A DNA stretch of 6,444 nucleotides from Synergistaceae bacterium UBA1037 (GCA_002316795.1 DCEE01000045.1:1-6444), one strand, 5' to 3'; numbered from the stretch's first letter, positions 1-6,249 are shown. Made by a program: numbers and translations. The notes: generated by a model from the letters alone, not told the origin.

Positions 1-2
1 TG

Positions 3-875
3 TCCAGATTCGGTAACTCGACCGAATACGAACCAACATGGCCCGGACGTTACAACAGTTATCTGGCAAAAATTACAGGTGTTACTGTACAGCCAACTGT
101 AGCCTACAAAGTCACCGATAAACTTTCATTGGCCGCCGGTCTTGATATTAACTATATAAAGCTTGACCTTAAGAAAAAGATACCTCAGGAAAAACTTTTA
201 GGTGTTGCTGGACCTGATGTTGATTTTGAGCTTTCCGGCGACAATATCGCATTGGGGTGGCTCCTTGGTTTGAACTACGATATCACTGACTCGACCTCTT
301 TTGCAGCAGTTTACAGATCTGAAATTAAGCAGAAAATGGATGCCGATGCAAACTTATCAATCCAGGCACTTAACACAGGTGCGCATGGCGAAGTTACTCT
401 TCCCGACAGCTTTACATTTGGACTGGGGCACAGATTCAATGAAAATACAAGGGCTGAGATTGGTGCCACGTACACAAAGTGGAGTACCTATGACAAACTT
501 GAGATGGTTTTTGACAAGAATCTTCCCAAAAGCACAGACATAAAGGACTGGCGAGACGTCTGGCGTTATCAGGTTGGTATCGAACACAAACTCAACGATA
601 CCTGGAGCATCATGGGCGGTTATGCATACGACAACAGCCCGATGCCGGACGAAAGGATGGACTTCATGGTCCCGACGGGAGACAGGCAAACCCTTAGCAT
701 AGGCTTCAAGAGGCGCAGCGGGAACTCCGAGCTTGCCTTCGCCTGGGGCTACATGTGGATCCATGATAGGGTCGTCCCGGGAGCAAAATACAGCCCTGTC
801 CCGACCGACTATGCAGATGTCCGCGACAACACGGCCCACATACTCTCTTTGAGTTATACAGTTCATTTAAAGTAA
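3..875 (+). CDS. OmpP1/FadL-family outer membrane transport protein, 3' part
   Basis: The reading frame is already open at the left edge, so only the last 290 residues are visible; the signal peptide and N-terminal plug (roughly 100-150 residues in this family) lie outside. FadL/OmpP1 proteins are 14-strand outer-membrane barrels that admit long-chain fatty acids or other hydrophobic compounds. Visible support: alternating polar/aromatic beta-strand texture throughout; the family-style segments LPDSFTFGLGHRF, then TKWSTYDKL, then DWRDVWRYQVGIEHKL, then GGYAYDNSPMPDERMDF followed by PTGDRQTLSIGF. These match the usual order of Ws..., W.D, G.eY, GY.yD.sP.pd and dR....G blocks. An internal TTG at 129 is only residue 43 of the open frame and is not the true start. 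The C-terminus ends SYTVHLK rather than with the usual terminal aromatic. A terminator follows directly. Substrate is unknown. Confidence 0.85.
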   Translation, partial: SRFGNSTEYEPTWPGRYNSYLAKITGVTVQPTVAYKVTDKLSLAAGLDINYIKLDLKKKIPQEKLLGVAGPDVDFELSGDNIALGWLLGLNYDITDSTSFAAVYRSEIKQKMDADANLSIQALNTGAHGEVTLPDSFTFGLGHRFNENTRAEIGATYTKWSTYDKLEMVFDKNLPKSTDIKDWRDVWRYQVGIEHKLNDTWSIMGGYAYDNSPMPDERMDFMVPTGDRQTLSIGFKRRSGNSELAFAWGYMWIHDRVVPGAKYSPVPTDYADVRDNTAHILSLSYTVHLK

Positions 876-898
876 GGGTTTAATTTTTAAAAACAAGG

Positions 899-931
899 AA
901 CGGTTTCGCCTTAAAGGCGGGGCCGTTTTTT
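899..931 (+). terminator. intrinsic terminator after the FadL-like gene
   Basis: A 12-bp stem (AACGGTTTCGCC with GGCGGGGCCGTT, including three G-T pairs) with a 5-base TTAAA loop is followed by a run of T. It begins 24 bases after the porin stop codon and separates that gene from PEP carboxykinase. Confidence 0.92.
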
Positions 932-953
932 ATATTTATGTAAATTGTATGAT

Positions 954-981
954 TTGTACATCCACTCTTGCTAATTTTAAT
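954..981 (+). promoter_or_regulatory. possible sigma-70-type promoter for PEP carboxykinase
   Basis: TTGTAC (954-959), a 16-base gap and TTTAAT (976-981) lie in AT-rich DNA between the porin terminator and the PEP carboxykinase start. A promoter is expected somewhere here because a strong terminator precedes the gene, but the boxes are imperfect and other register choices exist. Confidence 0.25.
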
Positions 982-1071
982 AATTGTTGTAAGCTATAGG
1001 CAGAGCGAGAAAAACGCAGCGGTTGTTTTTTTGTGCAAAAATATCATCATTTCCCGGGGAGGAAATTTCCA

Positions 1072-2733
1072 ATGTCTACACAGGGACACTTCGTGGATCT
1101 TGAAAGCTTCAAAAAACTGAATGCCATTCCGATAAGGACAACGATCGAAACAGCTTTTTACGGGAACAACGTGGTCAGGATAAAGGATTTGAGCCATGCC
1201 TATGAACTTGCGAAGAGCAGTCCGGGAACAATAGAGCTTACCGGGATGCCCGTACACCGTCCGACGGAACTGGGCCTCCCTGAGGATGCCCACGTCCTGC
1301 TCTTCAACGACGGCGCCGTTTACGGCAGATGTGCCGCAGCCAGAAGGATCGTCGGTTACCCCAACGTATCGGTCCCTGAGTATGCGACCATTCTCCGCGA
1401 AGCTATCTATCACGCGCGCTTCAGAAAGTTTTACTCGGCAGAGGCAGTCATAGGCCTTGAAGAGGACTTCATGGTCAAGGCAAACGTAATGGCCCCCGAA
1501 GGCTTTGAAAATTCCATATACAATTGGATGTGCAATTTCCAGTATATGAACGACGAGTATAGGGAACGCTATGCCAATTCCAGGCCGCTTCCTAAGGACG
1601 GGGACCTCTTTGTATTTATTGATCCTGACTGGACTCACCCCGACTATCCCCTTGGCCTGGCCTTCTTCTCGCCGGAGCAGAACTGTGCCGCGATACTCGG
1701 AATGCGTTACTTCGGGGAGTTCAAGAAGGGGACCCTCACACTTGCATGGGGAGTCGGGGCAAGGAACGGCTACGCATCCTGCCATGGCGGCGTAAAGAGA
1801 TACAAGCTGAAGGACGGCAGCGACAGGAAGTTCGTAATGGCGGTATTCGGCCTCTCCGGCTCAGGAAAATCCACCCTTACGCACGCCAAGCACAAGGGCA
1901 AGTATGATGTAACGGTACTCCATGACGACGCCGTAGTCATCAACGTCAAGGAGAAGTACGCGATAGCCCTTGAACCCGCATATTTCGACAAGATGCAGGA
2001 CTACCCGATGGGCTGCGAGGACAACAAGTTCCTGCTGACTCTCCAGAACTGCGGGGCTGCCATAGACGCCAACGGCAAGTTCTTCGTGGTGAGCGAGGAT
2101 ATCAGGAACGGCAACGGCCGCGCCGTAAAATCGAGATTCTGGTCGCCTAACAGGATAGACAGGATAGACGAGCCGCTCAACGCTATATTCTGGCTCATGA
2201 AGGACCCCACCATCCCGCCTGTGCTGAAGATCACAGGACACTCCCTCGCCTCTGTGATGGGAGCTACTCTTGCGACCAAGAGGACCTCTGCCGAGAGGCT
2301 CGCCCCGGGCGTTGACCCGGATGCGCTCGTCATAGAGAGCTACGCCAACCCATTCAGAACATATCCCCTCGCGATGGACTACATCAGGTTCAGGTCCCTC
2401 TTCGAGGACGGAGTCGACTGCTACATACTGAACACAGGATCCTTCATGGACAAGAAGGTGGAAAAGAACACCACCATCGGCATATTGGAGGAGATCGTCG
2501 AGGGCAAGGCGAAATTCGTACCCTTCGGAGGGATCCCCGGGATCGAAGTGCTCAACATCCCCGGTTTCGATGTAGACTTCAAGAACTGGACCTTCAAGCA
2601 GCAGTTCATAAACAGGATGAACGACAGGCTTCAGTTCATAAAGTCCAGACAGACCGAGCTGGGCGGAATGGATGCACTTCCGCCGGATGCGCTGAATGCG
2701 ATCCAGTCAGTCATAGACCATCTAAAAAAATAG
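1072..2733 (+). CDS. pckA: phosphoenolpyruvate carboxykinase, divergent ATP-type
   Basis: This is a cytosolic enzyme that interconverts oxaloacetate plus nucleotide triphosphate with PEP, CO2 and nucleotide diphosphate, used for gluconeogenesis or in reverse as an anaplerotic, ATP-yielding step. The protein is 553 aa from the ATG at 1072. Motifs in order: GEFKKG at 215-220 (metal-binding lysine), SCHGG with H238 (metal-binding histidine), the kinase-1a P-loop GLSGSGKST at 260-268, D285/D286 (metal-binding aspartate), R350 at the spacing of the substrate-binding arginine of E. coli PckA, and LNTGS at 453-457. The N-terminal third lacks a recognisable TGRSPKDK substrate loop; YGRCAAARR may replace it, so the enzyme belongs to a divergent branch and its nucleotide preference cannot be read off. 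I chose ATG 1072 because GGGGAGG (1056-1062) lies 9 bases upstream; a GTG at 1033 would add 13 residues without such a site. Codon use resembles the next gene. Confidence 0.88.
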   Translation: MSTQGHFVDLESFKKLNAIPIRTTIETAFYGNNVVRIKDLSHAYELAKSSPGTIELTGMPVHRPTELGLPEDAHVLLFNDGAVYGRCAAARRIVGYPNVSVPEYATILREAIYHARFRKFYSAEAVIGLEEDFMVKANVMAPEGFENSIYNWMCNFQYMNDEYRERYANSRPLPKDGDLFVFIDPDWTHPDYPLGLAFFSPEQNCAAILGMRYFGEFKKGTLTLAWGVGARNGYASCHGGVKRYKLKDGSDRKFVMAVFGLSGSGKSTLTHAKHKGKYDVTVLHDDAVVINVKEKYAIALEPAYFDKMQDYPMGCEDNKFLLTLQNCGAAIDANGKFFVVSEDIRNGNGRAVKSRFWSPNRIDRIDEPLNAIFWLMKDPTIPPVLKITGHSLASVMGATLATKRTSAERLAPGVDPDALVIESYANPFRTYPLAMDYIRFRSLFEDGVDCYILNTGSFMDKKVEKNTTIGILEEIVEGKAKFVPFGGIPGIEVLNIPGFDVDFKNWTFKQQFINRMNDRLQFIKSRQTELGGMDALPPDALNAIQSVIDHLKK

Positions 2734-2792
2734 CTAAAGGCGGGCGGAAACTGCATACGCCGGGAGTCAATCGGCAAGCAATTGTAAAAGCG

Positions 2793-2811
2793 GGCAGAGG
2801 CTCTCTCTGCC
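2793..2811 (+). other. small GC-rich hairpin between pckA and the aminotransferase
   Basis: GGCAGAG and CTCTGCC form a perfect 7-bp stem around a 5-base loop. There is no T-run after it, so it is not a standard terminator, and the two genes may be co-transcribed. It could act in mRNA processing or partial termination. Confidence 0.4.
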
Positions 2812-2824
2812 AGCCTTAACGACT

Positions 2825-2866
2825 GCTCAGCTATTGCTCAGCCACGCTTAGCTATTGTTGAGCCGT
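2825..2866. repeat. imperfect 21-base tandem direct repeat
   Basis: Two adjacent 21-base units (2825-2845 and 2846-2866), both built around AGCTATTG and GAGCC/CAGCC, agree at 16 of 21 positions. They sit just upstream of the aminotransferase Shine-Dalgarno. The role is unknown; it may be a regulator-binding tandem site or slippage. Confidence 0.4.
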
Positions 2867-2885
2867 ATTTAGAGGGGGGATCAGT

Positions 2886-4010
2886 GTGGAGATCAAAGCT
2901 TTTGAAGTCGAAGAGTGGATGAACAGGTACGAGGATGATGCGACATACAACATCGCGGAGACTTGTGTGGAATCCCTGAAAGTCGGAGAGCTTCTTGATA
3001 TAGCCTCTATTGAAAGGGACGAATTCTTTGGAAAGCTTTCCGAGACAAAGCTGGCCTACGGGGCAATTCCGGGAAGCGTTGACCTGAGGGAAGAGATAAC
3101 AAAGCTCTACCATAAAAAGAAGACGACCGACAACGTCATAGTGACCAACGGCGGTATAGGAGCGAACTTCCTTGCCCTCTTCACCCTGGTAGGCCCGGGA
3201 GACGAGGTGGTTGCGGTCTATCCCACATACCAGCAGCTTTACTCGCTGCCGGAGGCTCTTGGCGCGAAAGTAAGGCGACTTCGTCTGGAACCGGAGGACG
3301 GCTATCTGCCCGACATGAACAAACTGAGGACACTGGTGAAATCAAACACCAGGGCGATAGTGATCAACACCCCTAACAACCCGACCGGGGCATGCTTCGG
3401 CGAGGCGGTAATGAAAGAGATAGCGGCAATAGCGGATACGGTCGGTGCCTGGGTCGTATGCGACGAAGTCTACCGCGGTCTCGAACACGACGGAAGCTAC
3501 TTAGTACCCTCCATAGCCGACATCTACGAAAAGGGCATCAGCACCTCCAGCATGTCAAAGGTCTACTCCCTTGCCGGACTGAGACTGGGATGGATAGCAG
3601 CAGATGAAGGCTTCATAAAGGAATGCTTCAAACACCGCGATTACAACATAATCAGCTGCGGGATGATCGACGATGCTCTTGCCCTGATCGCGCTTAAAAA
3701 CAAAGAGAAAATTCTGGAGCGCAACTTGAAAATAGTAGTGGAAAACAAAAAAGTCCTCGCCGACTGGGTAGAAGGCACAGATGGCGTAAGTTTCGTTCTC
3801 CCCAATGCCGGAACCACGGCGCTGATCAAATACGACTACGATATGGGATCGGAGGATCTCTGCCGGAAAATGTTCGAATACAACGGCGCCTTCGTAGTTC
3901 CCGGAAGCTGCTTCGAATTCGAAAACCACTTCCGCATAGGCTATGCTCCGAAAAAGGAAGTGCTTGTCGAAGGACTGGCGGCTGTGAGCTCATTTTTGCA
4001 GCAATTGTGA
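2886..4010 (+). CDS. PLP-dependent aminotransferase, class I/II (fold type I)
   Basis: This 374-aa cytosolic enzyme is predicted to move an amino group between an amino acid and a 2-oxo acid through pyridoxal phosphate. Visible landmarks: AYGAIPGS near residue 57 (substrate loop), NGGIGAN at 88-94 (cofactor phosphate region), NTPNNPTG at 161-168 with cofactor-binding N165, CDEVY at 192-196 with D193 and Y196, the Schiff-base lysine K225 in SSMSKVYSLAGLRLGW with R233 following, and R350 in FRIGY for the substrate carboxylate. Every key residue is present and the length is normal, so it should be active. The N-terminus (MEIKAF, EEWMNRYE, YNIAETC) resembles a subgroup often annotated only as 'aminotransferase', so the substrate is unassigned. 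The start is GTG, behind the AG-rich Shine-Dalgarno AGAGGGGGGA. Its last two codons and stop lie inside the left tip of a 129-base palindrome. Confidence 0.9.
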   Translation: MEIKAFEVEEWMNRYEDDATYNIAETCVESLKVGELLDIASIERDEFFGKLSETKLAYGAIPGSVDLREEITKLYHKKKTTDNVIVTNGGIGANFLALFTLVGPGDEVVAVYPTYQQLYSLPEALGAKVRRLRLEPEDGYLPDMNKLRTLVKSNTRAIVINTPNNPTGACFGEAVMKEIAAIADTVGAWVVCDEVYRGLEHDGSYLVPSIADIYEKGISTSSMSKVYSLAGLRLGWIAADEGFIKECFKHRDYNIISCGMIDDALALIALKNKEKILERNLKIVVENKKVLADWVEGTDGVSFVLPNAGTTALIKYDYDMGSEDLCRKMFEYNGAFVVPGSCFEFENHFRIGYAPKKEVLVEGLAAVSSFLQQL

Positions 4011-4129
4011 TTTATAGCGGCGCTAACTTAACAAAGCTTGCGGAGCCTTCCTTCGACGTATGCCCAATACGCCTTCGGAAGGCTCCGCTGCGCGTTGTGT
4101 CGTTATCACTCGCTCTAAATCCCAATTGC
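4001..4129. repeat. 129-base imperfect palindrome overlapping the aminotransferase stop codon
   Basis: The outer arms 4001-4019 and 4111-4129 are inverted copies agreeing at 17 of 19 positions (GCAATTG-x-GATTTA-x-AGCG). The inner arms 4040-4051 (GCGGAGCCTTCC) and 4077-4088 are perfect over 12 bases. The stretches between keep TAAC and ACAA in matching places, and a CGTA/TACG mini-stem sits near the centre. This architecture resembles a non-autonomous palindromic mobile element or REP-like unit. The left tip carries the last two codons and the TGA of the aminotransferase. No T-run follows either side. Confidence 0.75.
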
Positions 4130-4148
4130 GATATTGCTGTTGACTATC

Positions 4149-4245
4149 GCAAAAAACTAAAAGCGCGGCGCTGACTTAGCAAAGCTTGTGGAGCCTCACT
4201 TCGACGTATTAAGTACGATGGCGAAGTGCGGCATGAAGATGCCGC
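4149..4245. repeat. diverged second copy of the palindromic element
   Basis: The segment 4165-4208 matches 4017-4060 of the first palindrome at 39 of 44 positions, including GCGGCGCT, CAAAGCTTG, GGAGCC and CTTCGACGTA. After that the copy diverges, but the fold is kept: CACTTCG (4197-4203) pairs with CGAAGTG, with an inner CGTA/TACG. It is followed by a perfect 7-bp hairpin GCGGCAT-GAAG-ATGCCGC (4228-4245). The right arm of the first element is not recognisably present, so this copy looks rearranged or decayed. Confidence 0.65.
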
Positions 4246-4365
4246 GGGAAGCTGCGATTCCATCGCCGCGAAGCGATTGGGAAGCGGTTGTTAAAATCTA
4301 AGGACCAACTGATTTGCAATCGATTCCCTACTGACTCCCGCCGGATGTTTTTCCGGCAGATCCTG

Positions 4366-4417
4366 CGTTGTCCCCGAGTGCTTGTATCGAGAGCGATTTA
4401 TGCATTCGGGAACGACG
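4366..4417. other. long stem-loop of unknown role
   Basis: The arms 4366-4381 and 4402-4417 pair at 15 of 16 positions (two of them G-T), with one C-A mismatch. The 20-base interior contains a further ATCG-AGAG-CGAT hairpin. It could be a structured RNA element, a decayed mobile-element end, or part of the same repeat family. No T-run follows on either strand. Confidence 0.5.
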
Positions 4418-4450
4418 GAGAGGGGCCAAGGTCATCAATGAATTAAGGTC

Positions 4451-4561
4451 CAATTCACCGCAGCTTGAAAAGCTGCAAATTCTCCGCGATGCGAAGCGAT
4501 GCAAATTCACCGTCGCGCAGACGCGACAAATTCACCGCAGCCCAGAAGCTGCAAATTTACT
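4451..4561. repeat. alternating array of constant 9-base spacer and variable hairpin
   Basis: Five spacers resembling AAATTCACC (at about 4451, 4477, 4503, 4528 and 4553; variants CAATTCACC, AAATTCTCC, AAATTTACT) alternate with four 16-17-base units. Units 1 (4460-4476, GCAGCTT-GAA-AAGCTGC), 3 (4512-4527, GTCGCG-CAGA-CGCGAC) and 4 (4537-4552, GCAGC-CCAGAA-GCTGC) are perfect hairpins with different arms. Unit 2 (4486-4502) is a direct repeat, GCGATGC-GAA-GCGATGC. The spacer is constant while the hairpin arms change together, keeping their pairing. Confidence 0.75.
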
Positions 4562-4583
4562 CGCCCCTACAACCGCTCACCAT

Positions 4584-4614
4584 CGCTTCACGGCGATAAA
4601 GATCGCCGCTTCAC
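4584..4614. repeat. terminal spacer-hairpin-spacer unit touching the symporter stop
   Basis: CGCTTCAC occurs at 4584-4591 and 4607-4614 and brackets a perfect 7-bp hairpin, CGGCGAT-AAAG-ATCGCCG (4591-4608). The second spacer copy shares one base with the minus-strand TAG stop of the symporter. The design (short constant spacer around a hairpin) is that of the array just to the left, with a different spacer. The hairpin lies 6 bases after the symporter stop and may act as its mRNA 3' end, though no T-run follows. Confidence 0.6.
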
Positions 4615-6092
4615 TATCTAATGGGCATATCCTCCTCAGACGCGGCCGCGGACCCGGAAAGTGCGGGCATCGTGAAAGTTCCTTTTTTTGCAAAGAGAAT
4701 GAATGCGGTAAAAGATGATGCAACTCCGGGCAGAATGGGGTGTATCGCCCCTATGATCCCGGGAGCTGAGATCCCGCTTATTCCCATCGATGTGGGTTTG
4801 TAGGCCAGCAGATACCATGCTAAGGTCCCAGCCAGGCCGAGAACTGATGAGGAAAAGGCCGCCTTTGAGCCTGCTTTCGGTCCTTGGATCAGAAGCGCAA
4901 GATAGGGGACCAGTATCGAACAAGCCAGTATGGTCCAGCTTGTTGCGCATATAAGTGCGATTATCGAGGAGCTTTTTAGTGCGAATATGCCGCTGCATGC
5001 TGTACAGAAGATGACTACTATTCTCCATGACCAGCCTGTCAGATGTTTTTTTAATACGTCACGACCGAGGCTTCCGCTTGCTATATGCAGAAGTGCGGAT
5101 GCTGTGGAGAGAGATGCCGATACTATCGCGAGGGCAAAAAGCTGCTGACCGAATACCGGAAGAAGTTTATGTACCAGCGTGGGAAGTACAATATCAGGAT
5201 TTGTTATCCCGGGTCCCAGGATCAGCCTTGAAAGCGCGCTTGCAAAGTAGGCTCCGCCGACCACGACAGAGAGCGCAAGCATAGCCAGCGGAGCAGCTTT
5301 TCTTGTCTCTTGGGTGCTCTTGAGGGCGAAGTGTCTCTGTATCATCTGAGGCTGTGCCCAGATGCCGACCGATGTCACTATGGTAAGGAAGATAATATTG
5401 AGCCCGGCAGGACCGCTGCTCAACGCCAGAAAACCGTTGTTTGCAGCCTCTGTAGGAGGAAGCGCCGCCAGTGCCTGGAGACCTGTTATCGGACCGCCAA
5501 CCTCTCGAAGCAGAGAGAAGAGAAGGGCACCGACTCCGACTATCATTACAAGCCCCTGGAAGGCTTCAGTGTAAAGAACGCCCCTCAGCCCCCCCCAGAC
5601 GACGCTTATCCCTACAACGGCCACAAGGAGGGCAAGCGCGGTGTTTGTGGAGATAGGCAGTACTCCGGAGACCATGACTGCTGCGCCTTTGAATACTGCT
5701 GAACCGTAAATTATAAGCAGTACTGTCGATATGAAGCCGAGGAATACCTGCAGCTTCGGGGTCTCAAATGCCTTTGAGAGGAATTCAGCCGGTGTTTTTG
5801 AATTAAGCTTCCTCTGCCACAGCCTTGTAGGCCATGCGAGGTAACGGTAGACGAACCATGTCCCGAGCCAGACGTTGCCCGCCGCGATCAGGAGCATCTG
5901 CATCCCGAAGATGTAACAGAGGCCGCCGAACCCGACCAGCGCCACAGCAGAAATATATGTGGCGACATATGCAAGGGCCTGAACAGCTACGCCAACTTTT
6001 CCCGGAAGCAGCGCGTCCCTGCTTCTTGAGTATTTGGCTATAAGGACAAGGAGTACAGCGTATCCGATCCAGAGGGGGGCAAAAGTAAACAT
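4614..6092 (-). CDS. sodium/solute symporter (SSS) family, predicted tyrosine/aromatic amino acid importer
   Basis: This 492-aa inner-membrane protein is rich in hydrophobic spans across its whole length (about 13 expected for the family) and couples sodium entry to substrate uptake. Family marks: GGLRGVLYTEAFQGLVMIVG at 167-186 (the conserved GG...yT...Q block), AQPQMIQRHFALKS at 246-259, and ASLSTASALLHIASGSLGRD at 326-345, where S329/T330 align with the Na2-site Ser-Thr of PutP. The C-terminus is a short polar tail. The ATG has only a weak ribosome site of its own and starts one base after the stop of the 31-codon gene upstream, so translation is probably coupled. A tyrosine-rich leader and terminator precede the operon, which leads me to infer tyrosine or aromatic amino acid as substrate. 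The protein sequence alone proves only the superfamily. Confidence 0.88.
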   Translation of the reverse strand: MFTFAPLWIGYAVLLVLIAKYSRSRDALLPGKVGVAVQALAYVATYISAVALVGFGGLCYIFGMQMLLIAAGNVWLGTWFVYRYLAWPTRLWQRKLNSKTPAEFLSKAFETPKLQVFLGFISTVLLIIYGSAVFKGAAVMVSGVLPISTNTALALLVAVVGISVVWGGLRGVLYTEAFQGLVMIVGVGALLFSLLREVGGPITGLQALAALPPTEAANNGFLALSSGPAGLNIIFLTIVTSVGIWAQPQMIQRHFALKSTQETRKAAPLAMLALSVVVGGAYFASALSRLILGPGITNPDIVLPTLVHKLLPVFGQQLFALAIVSASLSTASALLHIASGSLGRDVLKKHLTGWSWRIVVIFCTACSGIFALKSSSIIALICATSWTILACSILVPYLALLIQGPKAGSKAAFSSSVLGLAGTLAWYLLAYKPTSMGISGISAPGIIGAIHPILPGVASSFTAFILFAKKGTFTMPALSGSAAASEEDMPIR

Positions 6093-6093
6093 T

Positions 6094-6189
6094 TTATTTC
6101 ACCGACCTGATGATCTTCATTATCGACCATGCCGCACTCCACAAAAGCGAAGCCCCTGAAACTATTACCCACATATCAGTATTTAACAT
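6094..6189 (-). CDS. 31-aa single-span membrane peptide, probable small accessory subunit of the symporter
   Basis: This is a short ORF of 31 codons. It starts at ATG with a strong Shine-Dalgarno, GGAGG (6198-6202), 8 bases upstream. The peptide begins MLNTDMW, then has one hydrophobic span (about residues 7-24, VIVSGASLLWSAAWSI) and a basic tail ending KIIRSVK, giving a predicted N-out or short-N, positive-inside-C topology. Its TAA stop is separated from the symporter ATG by a single base. Several sodium symporters are known to be co-encoded with tiny single-span partners (MetS with MetP is a precedent), so an accessory role in assembly or activity is inferred. No catalytic residues are expected. 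Confidence 0.75.
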   Translation of the reverse strand: MLNTDMWVIVSGASLLWSAAWSIMKIIRSVK

Positions 6190-6249
6190 TTATAATTCCT
6201 CCGATCAATTTTTTACATTTGGTATAAAATGCAGATCCGTGTGATCAAC

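Larger units (their letters stand above)
4011..4613. other. 603-base gene-free convergent gap filled with palindromes and repeats
   Basis: No credible coding sequence is present. Contents from left to right: most of the 129-base palindrome, an 8-bp inverted repeat (TTGCGATA 4126-4133 with TATCGCAA 4145-4152), a diverged second copy of the palindrome's left half, a hairpin at 4228-4245, a weaker ATCGC/GCGAT hairpin near 4262-4277, a GCCGGA/TCCGGC hairpin at 4340-4357, a long hairpin at 4366-4417, a spacer-hairpin array at 4451-4561, and a final hairpin unit that runs into the symporter stop codon. No hairpin here has a proper T-run, so neither convergent gene has a standard terminator in the gap. 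Confidence 0.7.

Noticed and set aside
357..866. 169-codon open frame on the minus strand inside the porin gene
   Set aside because: It is a shadow of the FadL-like coding frame, with cysteine- and histidine-rich random composition.
1010..1032. AAAAAC/GTTTTT hairpin followed by T-run as a terminator or attenuator before pckA
   Set aside because: The stem is almost only A-T pairs and would be too weak; likely chance in AT-rich leader DNA.
1033..1071. Upstream GTG start for pckA
   Set aside because: The ATG at 1072 has a strong Shine-Dalgarno at proper spacing; the 13 extra residues would be encoded by the ribosome-site region itself.
994..1785. 263-codon open frame on the minus strand
   Set aside because: It is antisense to pckA, whose protein has clear family motifs. 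The antisense protein has no recognisable family character and no good ribosome site was seen.
4126..4152. TTGCGATA/TATCGCAA hairpin as terminator
   Set aside because: It is followed by A-run on the + strand and by no T-run on the − strand, so it has the wrong polarity for both convergent genes.
4451..4561. CRISPR array
   Set aside because: The repeats are only 9 bases, the intervening units are 16-17-base palindromes, and no cas gene is present.
4368..4718. 116-codon + frame through the repeat zone and into the symporter 3' end
   Set aside because: Its product is translated hairpin array plus antisense symporter sequence, with no ribosome site or family resemblance.
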